Below, piece by piece: positions 35,301-45,056 of a DNA stretch of 64,000 nt (its first letter is position 1; each line of letters starts with the position of its first letter). The DNA lies in the NCBI RefSeq assembly GCF_003412455.1, contig NZ_QTJU01000008.1, forward strand, positions 1 to 64,000, written 5' to 3'. The notes under the pieces were generated by a model. That model was not told the origin of the DNA, made no database searches, and was given only the letters and a program-made list of their open reading frames with translations. A program made the position numbers and the translations under genes. This DNA comes from Deminuibacter soli. GTDB lineage: Bacteria > Bacteroidota > Bacteroidia > Chitinophagales > Chitinophagaceae.

Positions 35301-35322
35301 ACCTTGCATAAGCATACTTTAA
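35292..35322 (+). promoter_or_regulatory. Promoter of pyrC (TTG-N20-TACTTTAA)
   Basis: TTG at 35292-35294 and TACTTTAA at 35315-35322 with a 20-nt spacer, close to the Bacteroidota consensus. The -33 part lies inside the first codons of the divergent RemB-like gene. Confidence 0.5.
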
Positions 35323-35335
35323 ATTAAATGACTAT

Positions 35336-36673
35336 ATGGATTATGTGATTAAAAACGCGGGAATCGTTAATGAAAATAAGATCAGTCATGGCGATGTGTT
35401 GATAAGCAGTGGCAGAATTGCGCAAATAGGCGGCAAGATTGATGCCAAAGGCCTTGTTAAAGAAATTGATGCCACCGGATTGATGTTGTTGCCCGGCGCC
35501 ATCGACGACCAGGTACATTTTCGCGAACCCGGCCTCACGCATAAAGCCAGCATTTATACAGAAGCAAAGGCAGCCGTGGCAGGCGGTGTAACCAGTTTTA
35601 TGGAAATGCCCAATACCAACCCGCCGGCTTTTACACAGCAACTGCTGGAAGACAAATACGATATCGCTGCCGCAACTGCACTGGCCAATTACTCTTTTTA
35701 CATGGGTACTTCCAACGACAATATTGAAGAAGTACTGGCCACCAACGCCAAAAAGAATGATGTGTGCGGCGTAAAAATCTTCATGGGATCTTCTACCGGC
35801 AATTTACTGGTTGATAGCCCGCTGATGCTCGAAAAAGTATTTGGCAACAGTGAATTGCTCATTGCCACACACTGTGAAGACGAAGCCATCATTAAACGCA
35901 ACCTCGCTGCACGCAAAGCAGAAAAGCCGGTGCTGGAAGCATCGGATCATCCAATAATACGCGATGAAGAAGCTTGTTTTGAATCTTCATTCCGGGCCAT
36001 ACAGTTTGCCAAAAAACACAACAGCCGCCTGCATATTTTACATATCACTACTGAGAAAGAACTACAATTGTTCACCAACCTGGTGCCGCTCGAAAACAAG
36101 CGCGTCACCTGCGAGGTGTGTGTGCATCACCTGCATTTCACCAGCGATGATTATGCAAGGCTGGGAAATTTAATTAAATGCAATCCGGCCATCAAGGCAC
36201 CCCATAATAAGCAGGCTTTGTGGAAAGCTTTACTCGATGACCGCCTCGATGTGATCGCAACCGACCATGCACCGCATACCTGGGATGAAAAACAGGAGGC
36301 CTATGAAAAAGCCCATGCCGGTTTACCGCTTGTTCAGCACTCACTGCTTACCATGCTGCATTATGTACAGCAGGGCGCCATCAGTATTGAAAAAGTGGTG
36401 GAGAAAATGAGCCATGCCGTTGCCACCTGCTTCCAGATCAAAGAACGTGGTTTTATAAGGGAAGGCTATTTTGCTGACCTTGTGCTGGTAAACATGAATC
36501 AACCCTATACCGTTAACAAGTCGAATATTTTATACAAATGCGGATGGAGCCCGTTTGAAGGCTTTACCTACCCGGCTTCGGTTACCCATACTTTTATTAA
36601 TGGCAACCTGGTTTATGAAAACGGGCAGTTCGATGAATCTAATAGGGGGATGCGTTTGCAATTTACCAGGTAA
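35336..36673 (+). CDS. pyrC: Dihydroorotase
   Basis: Protein of 445 aa, class I dihydroorotase: AIDDQVHFREPGL (first metal His pair and substrate Arg), VKIFMGSSTGN (candidate carboxylated Lys), ATHCEDE and HILHITT (metal His), and IATDHAPHT (catalytic Asp). It closes the pyrimidine ring in UMP synthesis, converting carbamoyl aspartate to dihydroorotate. All catalytic residues are present, so it is an active form, not a PyrC'-like pseudo-enzyme. Confidence 0.92.
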   Translation: MDYVIKNAGIVNENKISHGDVLISSGRIAQIGGKIDAKGLVKEIDATGLMLLPGAIDDQVHFREPGLTHKASIYTEAKAAVAGGVTSFMEMPNTNPPAFTQQLLEDKYDIAAATALANYSFYMGTSNDNIEEVLATNAKKNDVCGVKIFMGSSTGNLLVDSPLMLEKVFGNSELLIATHCEDEAIIKRNLAARKAEKPVLEASDHPIIRDEEACFESSFRAIQFAKKHNSRLHILHITTEKELQLFTNLVPLENKRVTCEVCVHHLHFTSDDYARLGNLIKCNPAIKAPHNKQALWKALLDDRLDVIATDHAPHTWDEKQEAYEKAHAGLPLVQHSLLTMLHYVQQGAISIEKVVEKMSHAVATCFQIKERGFIREGYFADLVLVNMNQPYTVNKSNILYKCGWSPFEGFTYPASVTHTFINGNLVYENGQFDESNRGMRLQFTR

Positions 36674-36724
36674 ACTGCCCTAAACATCAACCCCAATACC
36701 GTAACGTAAACCAGAAATACCACT

Positions 36725-38041
36725 ATGCAGGCCGACAAAACCACCTTGTACGATTTGTCTATCATGTCTCATGATGAAGAGTTGTCTGTTATCCATCATT
36801 TCGACTTTACCCGAACCATCGGCGGCCGGGAATGGCTGCGCGTATTGTTGGGCAAACCGCTCTCTACCTTAAAAGATATCACCGATACCCAGGCATTGCT
36901 ACGTCAGGTTATTGCCATTGAGCCACACTGGCCGCAGAAAATATCCAACGGCACTATCATGGTGATCGGCCGTTTCTACGAAACCGCTGTCAATGATATA
37001 CCGGCCAGTTCCAACCTCCTGACTGCCCTTATCTACAAAATCACCAATCCTTCCGATTTTGGCATTGTTCGGTATTCGGTAACCCATTTCATCGACTTTG
37101 TACAAGGTTTGCAAGAGCTGAGCCGGCTGCTTACACCCGGTAATCAATCCACGCAGCTCAAAGATATTGCAACGCGTATTGACCAGGTACTGCAACGCCC
37201 GCAAATACAAGAGATGCTGCAGGTGGACCGTTCCCAACCGTTGCCGGTTGACCGCATGCTGCGTTTTGGCAATTACCTGCGCTACCATTTTAAACAGCAG
37301 GTGGTAGAACTGATAGAAATGTACAGCAAGCTGGACGCGTATTACAGTATGGCCGTTGCATGCAAACAGTTCAACTTTATATTCCCTGAATTTATCGAGG
37401 CAGTAAAACCGGCTGTTACCGCCACGCAGTTGTTTCATCCTTTATTGCAAACACCTGTTTCGTACGATATTGCCTTAACCGAACATGAGAACTTTTTGTT
37501 TTTAACCGGCGCCAATATGGCCGGCAAAAGCACATTCATCAAAGCAGTTGGCATAGCCGTTTACCTGGCGCATGTAGGTATGGGCGTTCCCGCACAACAC
37601 ATGCAGCTCACAATGTTCGACGGGTTGCTGAGCAACATACAAGTGGCAGACAATATCGTTAAAGGCGAAAGCTACTTTTTCAATGAAGTACAACGCATCC
37701 GCAAAACCATTGAAAAAATAAGCGACGGCAAAAAATGGCTGATCCTCATTGATGAACTGTTTAAGGGCACCAACGTGCAGGACGCCATGAAATGCAGCAC
37801 GGTTGTTATCGAAGGCTTGCGCAAAATGCAGAATACGCTGTTTATCCTTTCTACCCATTTGTACGAAATAGGTGACCAGCTGCAAGTGCATTCCAACATC
37901 CAGTTCCGCTATTTTGAAACACAGGTAAACAACGACCAGCTTGAATTTAATTACCAGTTAAAACATGGCATCAGCAACGATCGCCTGGGCTACCTGATAT
38001 TGAAAAACGAAGGCGTGGTAAATATGCTTGAACAGCTGTAA
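36725..38041 (+). CDS. MutS-related ATPase lacking mismatch-recognition domains
   Basis: Protein of 438 aa. The C-terminal half is a MutS ATPase: LTGANMAGKST Walker A near residue 260, ESYFFNEVQRI, LILIDELFKGTNVQDA Walker B/signature, and STHLYEIG. The N-terminal half resembles the MutS core/lever region only; domains I and II (including the Phe-x-Glu mismatch reader) are missing, and no Smr domain is present. Such short MutS relatives are frequent in Bacteroidota, with unproven roles in recombination or DNA structure handling. Convergent with the next gene, 3 bp apart. Confidence 0.85.
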   Translation: MQADKTTLYDLSIMSHDEELSVIHHFDFTRTIGGREWLRVLLGKPLSTLKDITDTQALLRQVIAIEPHWPQKISNGTIMVIGRFYETAVNDIPASSNLLTALIYKITNPSDFGIVRYSVTHFIDFVQGLQELSRLLTPGNQSTQLKDIATRIDQVLQRPQIQEMLQVDRSQPLPVDRMLRFGNYLRYHFKQQVVELIEMYSKLDAYYSMAVACKQFNFIFPEFIEAVKPAVTATQLFHPLLQTPVSYDIALTEHENFLFLTGANMAGKSTFIKAVGIAVYLAHVGMGVPAQHMQLTMFDGLLSNIQVADNIVKGESYFFNEVQRIRKTIEKISDGKKWLILIDELFKGTNVQDAMKCSTVVIEGLRKMQNTLFILSTHLYEIGDQLQVHSNIQFRYFETQVNNDQLEFNYQLKHGISNDRLGYLILKNEGVVNMLEQL

Positions 38042-38044
38042 TAC

Positions 38045-38638
38045 CTACCAGCCAACGCTTACCAGTAAACCCGCCAGCACTGCATCGGCGGGTTTGTTGT
38101 TGCTATACGTATCTGCAAACGCGCCCAACCGCAAGGTGCCGGTAATAAATACACTCGCCTGCATGCCCGCATAAAATGCACAGTTGCTGCCATTGCGCGG
38201 AAAGGCGGGTTGCATGGTTTTATCCTGCGCACCGGGCAGTGCATAGTTGTACAGCCGGAAACCAAGCCCTGTATGCACCTGCAGCATCACCGGGTATTCT
38301 TCGTTCATGATACACCAGCCAATGGCAGGTGTAATATACAGTGACCGGTAACTGCCTGGGGCAGCGCCCTGCTGCCTGGCATTGCGCAGCGTTTGACTTA
38401 AATGCCCAAGCGCCAGGCATTGTGCTGTTAACGACAGTATGGCCTTGCCCACTGTTCTGCCATATCCAATGCTGCCGCTGTACCCGTTGCTGCCATCCGG
38501 GGTTTCAAAACCATAACCACCTTTAAACGCAAGCTGGTTAACGGTTTGCTCCTGTGCATGGCTTACAGCAGGTAATAGCAGCAACAGGCACAGGCTAAAG
38601 ACAAGTGCATAAACACCCATCCTGTTATTGCGTTTCAT
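38045..38638 (-). CDS. Small outer-membrane beta-barrel protein, unknown
   Basis: Protein of 197 aa with a signal peptide (LCLLLLLPAVSHA) and strand-like repeats (LAFKGGYGFETPDG, YSGSIGYGRTVGKAILSL, HTGLGFRLYNYALPG, GAFADTYSN) ending in VSVGW, an outer-membrane-type C-terminus. A distant likeness to TraO-like conjugation barrels is possible, but there are no conjugation genes here. Function not assigned. Confidence 0.65.
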   Translation of the reverse strand: MKRNNRMGVYALVFSLCLLLLLPAVSHAQEQTVNQLAFKGGYGFETPDGSNGYSGSIGYGRTVGKAILSLTAQCLALGHLSQTLRNARQQGAAPGSYRSLYITPAIGWCIMNEEYPVMLQVHTGLGFRLYNYALPGAQDKTMQPAFPRNGSNCAFYAGMQASVFITGTLRLGAFADTYSNNKPADAVLAGLLVSVGW

Positions 38639-38834
38639 AAGTGTACGGTTGTGGTGTTTTTATAATCAGCCTGTAATCTGATATATTTCTGCCTGTAACG
38701 GCCTGCCTTTTCCGTAAATGCGTGTAATTGATTTTTTAACGTAGCTAAATTGTTGTTGTACGTAAAATGGCAACAGATCTCCCTGACAAACCATAAAAAG
38801 TTGCCCTCCATTCCTGTTCATTATTTCTGCACAC

Positions 38835-38864
38835 TTGTACATATGCATCTGCCCGCTATCTTTA
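38835..38864 (+). promoter_or_regulatory. Promoter of comM/yifB (TTG-N19-TATCTTTA)
   Basis: TTG at 38835-38837, exactly 19 nt, then TATCTTTA at 38857-38864, one base from TAnnTTTG. It lies 30 bp before the ATG at 38894. The rest of the 38639-38893 gap shows nothing I recognise. Confidence 0.6.
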
Positions 38865-38893
38865 TTCCCTAACCTTATTTAAACATCGCACAC

Positions 38894-40438
38894 ATGCTCG
38901 TCAAAACCTTTGGCAGCGCCGTATATGGCGTTGATGCCATTACCATCACTATTGAAGTAAATGTATTGCCCGGCCGCAACTATTACATGGTGGGCCTTCC
39001 CGATAATGCCGTTAAAGAAAGCCTGCAGCGCATTGAAAGCGCCATCAAAACCAATAAGCTCCATATGCCGCGCACCAAACTGGTGGTGAACATGGCGCCG
39101 GCCAATATCAAAAAAAGCGGCTCTGCATTTGACCTGCCTATTGCTGTTGGTGTACTCGCCGCATCCGAGCAATTGCAACAGCCTGATAAATTACAGCAGT
39201 ATGTAATGATGGGCGAGCTGGGGCTCGATGGTACCGTTCAACCCATTAAAGGCGCACTGCCCATTGCCATGCAGGCACACCGCGAAGGCTTTGCCGGGCT
39301 TATTGTTCCGCTCCAGAACGCCAAAGAAGCAGCCATTGCCAACCTGCTGCCGGTATATGGTGTATCGCATTTAAGCGAGGTGATCCATTTTCTCAACAAC
39401 ACACAACCCCTGCAACCGGTACCAGTCAATGCGGCAGAAGAGTTGTTTCATACACAGCACCTTTTCGATGTGGATTTTACCGACGTAAAGGGCCAGGAAA
39501 ACATTAAACGTGCGCTGGAAATTGCCGCAGCCGGGGGACATAATGCTGTGCTTATCGGTCCGCCGGGCGCAGGCAAAACCATGCTGGCCAAGCGGTTACC
39601 CACTATTTTACCACCGCTTAACCTGAGCGAGGCACTGGAAACCACCAAAATTCACAGTGTGGCCGGCAAACTGCCCGATCATATGGCACTGGTAAGCAGG
39701 CGCCCCTTCCGGTCGCCACACCATACCATCAGCGATGTGGCCCTCGTTGGCGGAGGCAGCCTGCCACAACCGGGTGAAATTTCGCTGGCGCACAACGGTG
39801 TGTTATTTTTAGATGAATTACCCGAATTTAAACGCACCGTGCTCGAAGTAATGCGTCAACCTATGGAAGAACGGCGTGTGAGTATTTCGCGCGCACGCAT
39901 TGCACTGGATTTTCCGGCCAATTTTATGCTCATCGCCAGCATGAATCCTTGCCCCTGCGGATTTTACAATCACCCGGAGAAAGAATGTACCTGCGCGCCC
40001 GGCGCTGTACAGAAATACCTGAACAAGGTGTCAGGTCCTTTGCTCGACCGTATTGACCTGCATGTGGAGGTTACCCCGGTGTCGTTTCAGCAGTTGGGCA
40101 GGCAAGAGACGGGAGAGCCTTCTGCCCTTATCCGCAACAGGGTGTTGAAAGCCCGCGACATACAGGCACAACGGTATGCACAGCAACCCGGTACACACTG
40201 TAACGCGCAGATAAATACGAAATTATTGCACCAATGGTGCCGTCCTGATGCCGCAGGCGAAACATTATTGAAAAATGCCATGGAACGACTTAACCTGTCC
40301 GCCCGCGCTTACGACCGTATTTTGAAGGTCAGCCGTACCATCGCAGACCTTGCCGGGAGCAACCAGGTACAGAACATGCATGTGGCAGAAGCCATCCAGT
40401 ACCGCAGTCTTGACAGGGAAGGCTGGGCCGGCAGGTAG
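38894..40438 (+). CDS. comM: YifB/ComM family Mg-chelatase-like AAA+ ATPase
   Basis: Protein of 514 aa. The N-terminal Lon-S5-like part carries YGVDAITITIEVNVLPGRNY and MVGLPDNAVKESLQRI; the AAA+ core has IGPPGAGKTMLAKRLP, HNGVLFLDELPEF and a zinc-like MNPCPCGFYNHPEKECTC; the Mg-chelatase C-terminal helix bundle follows (LNLSARAYDRILKVSRTIADL). ComM is a hexameric branch-migration helicase in natural transformation of Gram-negatives; in this organism the role is inferred. Confidence 0.9.
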   Translation: MLVKTFGSAVYGVDAITITIEVNVLPGRNYYMVGLPDNAVKESLQRIESAIKTNKLHMPRTKLVVNMAPANIKKSGSAFDLPIAVGVLAASEQLQQPDKLQQYVMMGELGLDGTVQPIKGALPIAMQAHREGFAGLIVPLQNAKEAAIANLLPVYGVSHLSEVIHFLNNTQPLQPVPVNAAEELFHTQHLFDVDFTDVKGQENIKRALEIAAAGGHNAVLIGPPGAGKTMLAKRLPTILPPLNLSEALETTKIHSVAGKLPDHMALVSRRPFRSPHHTISDVALVGGGSLPQPGEISLAHNGVLFLDELPEFKRTVLEVMRQPMEERRVSISRARIALDFPANFMLIASMNPCPCGFYNHPEKECTCAPGAVQKYLNKVSGPLLDRIDLHVEVTPVSFQQLGRQETGEPSALIRNRVLKARDIQAQRYAQQPGTHCNAQINTKLLHQWCRPDAAGETLLKNAMERLNLSARAYDRILKVSRTIADLAGSNQVQNMHVAEAIQYRSLDREGWAGR

Positions 40439-40553
40439 TCATCTTGACAGCATTGGGCAGCAGCATGATTGTTGTTGAGGAAAAGCGTAATTTTTCAACA
40501 TAAAACAGGCCCCTGTAGCGGGTAAAGTAAAATGCCCGTTTAAAATATATTGC

Positions 40554-42395
40554 ATGAAGATTCTGATTCATTATTTAAAACCACACAAGTGGCTGGTGTT
40601 ACTTGCGCTTTTACTGGCCACGATTAACCAGACTTTCTCCCTGCTGGACCCCTATTATTTCAGGCAACTGATTGACCAGTATGCGGTAAAACACAAAAAC
40701 TTTTCAGTAGACCCGCATGGATTTGTGGTAGGGGTTATATGGGTATTGCTGCTATTAATGGGCGTAGCCATGATATCCCGCATTGCCAAAGCATTCCAGG
40801 ATTATGCTACCAATGTGATTATCCAGAAATTCGGCGCCAAAATATTCACTGACGGCCTGAAACATTCCCTCAAGCTGCCATTCCAGGATTTTGAAGACCA
40901 GCGCAGCGGTGAAACGCTGAGCATTTTAACCAAGGTGCGTACTGATACGGAGAAATTTATTACCAACTTTATCAACGTGTTTTTCCTGCTGATCGTGGGT
41001 GTGGTATTTGTAACCATTTACGCGTTTTCCATACACTGGTCGCTCCCGGTTATTTACTTCACCGGTATCCTGCTGCTGTCCTTTTTAACCAGTTTGCTGA
41101 GTAAAAAAATAAAGCGCATCCAGAAAGTCATTGTAAAAGAAACCACCGCTTTGGCTGGTACCACTACCGAGAGCTTGCGCAATATTGAACTGATCAAAAG
41201 CCTTGGCTTAAGTGAGCAGGAAATAAGAAGGCTGAACAACAATACCTATAAAATACTCGGCCTTGAACTGAAGAAAGTGAAGAGCATACGCACCCTGAGT
41301 TTTATACAGGGTACCTTTGTAAATACGCTGCGCCAGGTGATCCTGTTTGTATTGATGTTGCTCGTGTACCGGGATATTTTAACCGTAGGGCAATTGATCT
41401 CCATGCAATTCTATTCATTCTTTATTTTCGGGCCATTGCAGGAAATCGGCAACATCATCTCCTCTTACCGCGAAGCAGAAGCATCGCTGGAGAATTTTGA
41501 AAAACTGATGCAACGGCCTGCAGAAATCAAACCGCTGCACCCTGCACATATCGGCGGTATTGAAACACTTGATTTCAATAATGTCACATTCCAGCATCAG
41601 ACAGCCAATTTCCCTGCACTGGAGCATATCAGCTTTTCAGTAAAGAAAGGTGAAACCATTGCCTTTGTTGGTCCATCCGGTTCAGGCAAAAGCACACTGG
41701 TAAAACTGCTGGTAGGTTTGTACAGTTCAAAAAAAGGCGATATCAATTACAACGGGGTGCACAGCAGCAATATTGATTTTGATGAGCTGCGCACGCAAAT
41801 TGGTTTTGTAACACAGGATACGCAGCTGTTTGCAGGCACCATTAAAGAAAACCTGTTGTTTGTAAACCCCGATGCCACTGATGCAGAACTGGAAGATGTA
41901 TTGTACAAAGCCAGCTGCCATACCCTGCTGGCCAAGGCCGACAATGGTTTGCAAACCGTAATTGGTGAAGGTGGTTTAAAACTCAGCGGTGGTGAAAAAC
42001 AACGCCTCAGCATAGCCCGCTCGCTGCTGCGCCGCCCGCACCTGCTTATTTTTGATGAAGCTACTTCTGCACTGGATTCTATTACAGAGGAAGAAATTAC
42101 GGCTACCATCAAAAACATTTCGATGCTGAAAGAACAGATCACTGTTTTAATTGCACACCGCCTTAGCACCATTATGCATGCAGACAGGATTTATGTGCTG
42201 GAAAAAGGCCGCATTATTGAAACCGGCACCCACCAGGAGTTGCTTTCCATCAATGGTCTGTATCACGCCATGTGGCGTCAGCAAATTGGCGAACGCAAAT
42301 ATCCTGCAATCACAGAGCCTGCTGCCATGCCTGCTTCCGGCAAGCCGGCCGCCAAACAGCCTGTACCGGCAGCAGCCAACGGCAATGGGCAATAA
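40554..42395 (+). CDS. ABC exporter, fused permease and ATPase
   Basis: Half-transporter of 613 aa: six membrane helices in residues about 15-310 (WLVLLALLLATINQTF, VIWVLLLLMGVAMIS, VFFLLIVGVVFVTIYA), then the ATPase with FVGPSGSGKST, LSGGEKQRLSIA and LLIFDEATSALD. MsbA/MDR-type architecture that would work as a dimer. The tail of about 40 residues is Pro/Ala-rich. Substrate (lipid, drug or peptide) not predictable. Ends before a strong terminator. Confidence 0.88.
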   Translation: MKILIHYLKPHKWLVLLALLLATINQTFSLLDPYYFRQLIDQYAVKHKNFSVDPHGFVVGVIWVLLLLMGVAMISRIAKAFQDYATNVIIQKFGAKIFTDGLKHSLKLPFQDFEDQRSGETLSILTKVRTDTEKFITNFINVFFLLIVGVVFVTIYAFSIHWSLPVIYFTGILLLSFLTSLLSKKIKRIQKVIVKETTALAGTTTESLRNIELIKSLGLSEQEIRRLNNNTYKILGLELKKVKSIRTLSFIQGTFVNTLRQVILFVLMLLVYRDILTVGQLISMQFYSFFIFGPLQEIGNIISSYREAEASLENFEKLMQRPAEIKPLHPAHIGGIETLDFNNVTFQHQTANFPALEHISFSVKKGETIAFVGPSGSGKSTLVKLLVGLYSSKKGDINYNGVHSSNIDFDELRTQIGFVTQDTQLFAGTIKENLLFVNPDATDAELEDVLYKASCHTLLAKADNGLQTVIGEGGLKLSGGEKQRLSIARSLLRRPHLLIFDEATSALDSITEEEITATIKNISMLKEQITVLIAHRLSTIMHADRIYVLEKGRIIETGTHQELLSINGLYHAMWRQQIGERKYPAITEPAAMPASGKPAAKQPVPAAANGNGQ

Positions 42396-42426
42396 AACAA
42401 TGGAACCATCAAACAATTGAACAATA

Positions 42427-42461
42427 AAAAAAATCCCGGCTGCAGCAGCCGGGATTTTTTT
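42427..42461. terminator. Bidirectional rho-independent terminator
   Basis: Stem ATCCCGGCT/AGCCGGGAT with a 5-nt loop, an A-run before and a T-run after, so it suits both strands. It lies between the convergent ABC exporter and TonB receptor genes. Confidence 0.85.
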
Positions 42462-42464
42462 TAT

Positions 42465-44903
42465 TTAAATATGAAAGCTTAGCGGCACTTCCAGCTTTAT
42501 ACTGAAGTTACGGCCCATGTTAAAAATGCCTTGTCTGCCTGTAGCCTCATTTACCGGGAGGTATTTCAAACGGCTTAAATGACTTTGATAGGCTACATCG
42601 CCCAGGTTATAACCGGCCAGGTGTAAACTGAACAATGTTCTGCCTTTTTTATCGGTAAAGTCCGAACCGATGCTTGCATTAATCAGCCAGTAGCCGGGCG
42701 TGGCGGTTTCAGTAGCAAAGCCGGTGAATGCATTGTTCTGATCGAAGGTGTAATCGCTTTCTACACTTACATACAGGTTCTTCAACCCATTTTTACCCTG
42801 TGCAAAAAAGTTGCCGCGCAGTTCAGAAATATAACGTGCGGAAGGTACAAAGGGCAGGTTTTTACTGTCATCAACAGCCTGTGTAAACTTACCGCGTGTG
42901 TAAGAGAAAATGTTCTCGAAATGCAGCCAGTCAAGCGGGTGCGGGTGAATATCCAGTTTCATTTCTACACCGTACAGGTTCGCGGTTTGCTGTGCAAATT
43001 TAAACACGTTCAGAGGCGAGCCGTCGTCAGGATCGGCCACTGTACTGTCTTGCCCTGCAGCATTCAGCACATTGCGGTAGTAAATAAAATTGGTGATGTG
43101 GTTGTAAAACAAACTTGCATCCAGTGATACGTGTTCGGAGTTTACTTCCACACCTGCATCGCCCTGCAAACTGGTTTCAGACTTCAGGTTGTGGTCTCCC
43201 ACTTCATAGCGAACCGTGCCTTCATGTGCACCGTTGCTGGCCAGTTCGGCCATATTGGGTGCGCGGAAACCGCGGGCGATATTGGCTTTCAGGTTCACTA
43301 CATGCGACAGTGCGTAGCTTGCGCCCACGCTGCCGGTGAGGTTGGAGAAGTTCTGCGTGAAAGGTGCAAATTTTTCAGCGCCGTCTTCCAGCAACTGTTT
43401 GCCGTTTACATGGCGGTTATCGAAACGAACGCCACCACTCACGGTTAACTTATCGGTAGAGTATTGTTCAAAAACAAAACCACCAATATCGAATAAACTG
43501 TAATCAGGTATCAGCACTTCTGCTGCACGGTTGGTGTTGGTTTGATACATGCCTGTGCTTCCGAAACTGGTACGCCAGGGGCCGGATGCAGGTAAGTGGT
43601 AACGTACGCTGTAGTTCACGGTTTTCAAATCAAAAAAGGCATCGGGTGTGCTGATATCGTCTACATTACCAAACTCCTGCCTGCGGCTGCGCTGGTAGCC
43701 AACGGTTACATCCAGCTTGCTTTTGCCGATGTTGAACGCATTGTCGCTGGTTACTTTAAAGTGGCGAATGTGCTGAAAAGGCACCACCGGTTTTATTTTG
43801 CTGAAGTCAGATCCGCTGGCAATTACTTCCTCACCTCCGGGCAATTCCTTTAAAAATTTGCCGGTGGCAGAATCACGTTCGCCTTCGTTAAAACCAATGT
43901 GCTGGTCAAAGCTGCTGGCCATTAAATGGCTGTAGCCCCAGCTGCCGCTGTAACCCAGCAAACCGCCTACATTCTTGTTGTAGAACTTGGAGTTAAAAAC
44001 CGGGCCGTCGTATTTGTTGCGGTAATCCGCTGCCCCTTTGTAACTGCCGTAAGCCGACCAGCTGAAACCATTTTTGGTGCCTGCCACATCGCCGTAAAAA
44101 CCACGCAGGCGGCTGTTGGTCTGGTATTCGCTCAGCACATGGGCATTCATGCTGCCTTCAGGCGCAGGCGTTAAGCTTTGTATATTAATTACACCTGCCA
44201 GTGCATCGCTGCCATACATCAATGAAGCCGGTCCCTTCAGCACCTCAATACGTTTTACGCTGTAGTCATCTACTTCAATGCCATGTTCATCGCCCCATTG
44301 CTGGCCTTCCTGGCGAACAGCGTCGTTTACAATAAGCACGCGGTTGTAGCCCAGGCCGCGGATAAATGGTTTTGAAATAGCCGGGCCGGTTGTAACACCT
44401 GCCACGCCGGGTACTGTTTTGGTCAATGCATCAATTACATTGGTAGAAGAAGTGTTCAGCAGGTCGTTGTGTTTAACAATCTCGATCGATTGCGGTGAGC
44501 GCCTGGTACTGATGGCCGAGGTAACACCGGTTACGGTTACGTTTTCCTGCTCTACCACGGCCGGTTGCAGTGCAAAATCCTGCGTGGTGTTTCCCTGAAC
44601 GGTAATTTCCCTGATCACGGTGGCATAACCCTGGTAGCTTATTTCAGCCAGGTGTTTGCCATTGCCCAGCACACGGGTTTTATAACTGCCGTCGCCGGTT
44701 GCGATGGCACCTGTGTGTGCGTCGGGAAAATAAATGGTTGCTCCTGCCAGCATGTTACCGGTTTTGGCGTCGGTTATCCTGCCCGTCAATACGGGATGTA
44801 CCGAACGCGATCCTGTCTCTTTCTTGCCAGTAGAATCTCTTTGTGCTAATGCTCCCTGTGTTGCCAACCCCATGAGCAACGCCAGAAAAACCGTTTGCCT
44901 CAT
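42465..44903 (-). CDS. TonB-dependent outer-membrane receptor
   Basis: Protein of 812 aa: signal peptide, a carboxypeptidase-regulatory-like domain (LTGRITDAKTGNMLAGATIY, about 38-120), a plug with SPQSIEIVKHNDLL, ISKPFIRGLGYNRVLIVND, EGQQWGDEHGIEVDD and VEVLKGPASLMYGSDALAGV-type motifs, then a 22-strand-type barrel (about 240-812) ending in LEVPLSFHI. The plug resembles metal or siderophore receptors rather than SusC, and no SusD gene is present. No cobalamin riboswitch is seen upstream. Monocistronic, with its own promoter. Confidence 0.88.
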   Translation of the reverse strand: MRQTVFLALLMGLATQGALAQRDSTGKKETGSRSVHPVLTGRITDAKTGNMLAGATIYFPDAHTGAIATGDGSYKTRVLGNGKHLAEISYQGYATVIREITVQGNTTQDFALQPAVVEQENVTVTGVTSAISTRRSPQSIEIVKHNDLLNTSSTNVIDALTKTVPGVAGVTTGPAISKPFIRGLGYNRVLIVNDAVRQEGQQWGDEHGIEVDDYSVKRIEVLKGPASLMYGSDALAGVINIQSLTPAPEGSMNAHVLSEYQTNSRLRGFYGDVAGTKNGFSWSAYGSYKGAADYRNKYDGPVFNSKFYNKNVGGLLGYSGSWGYSHLMASSFDQHIGFNEGERDSATGKFLKELPGGEEVIASGSDFSKIKPVVPFQHIRHFKVTSDNAFNIGKSKLDVTVGYQRSRRQEFGNVDDISTPDAFFDLKTVNYSVRYHLPASGPWRTSFGSTGMYQTNTNRAAEVLIPDYSLFDIGGFVFEQYSTDKLTVSGGVRFDNRHVNGKQLLEDGAEKFAPFTQNFSNLTGSVGASYALSHVVNLKANIARGFRAPNMAELASNGAHEGTVRYEVGDHNLKSETSLQGDAGVEVNSEHVSLDASLFYNHITNFIYYRNVLNAAGQDSTVADPDDGSPLNVFKFAQQTANLYGVEMKLDIHPHPLDWLHFENIFSYTRGKFTQAVDDSKNLPFVPSARYISELRGNFFAQGKNGLKNLYVSVESDYTFDQNNAFTGFATETATPGYWLINASIGSDFTDKKGRTLFSLHLAGYNLGDVAYQSHLSRLKYLPVNEATGRQGIFNMGRNFSIKLEVPLSFHI

Positions 44904-44932
44904 AACTGCTGTTTAATTTTGATACAATGCTG

Positions 44933-44962
44933 CAAATTTAGGGATATGGATCATTTTTTCAA
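44933..44962 (-). promoter_or_regulatory. Promoter of the TonB receptor gene (TTG-N19-TAAATTTG)
   Basis: On the minus strand TTG (44960-44962), a 19-nt spacer and TAAATTTG (44933-44940) match the Bacteroidota consensus well, about 30 bp before the start. No Fur-like 19-bp palindrome is evident to me. Confidence 0.6.
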
Positions 44963-45056
44963 CAATGTTGCAAAATTTTCTTCCCCCTGTCTACCGGCCA
45001 TTATTTAAGGTTTTACCGAAAATTATGTGTATTTTTAAAAGACACAATCACTGCTG

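Noticed and set aside
38666-38848. Minus-strand 60-aa frame before comM
   Set aside because: No domain, no signal, and it overlaps the -33 part of the good comM promoter.
44904-45056. Cobalamin riboswitch before the TonB receptor
   Set aside because: The upstream region is short and A/T-rich and lacks the B12-box sequence; an ordinary promoter explains it.
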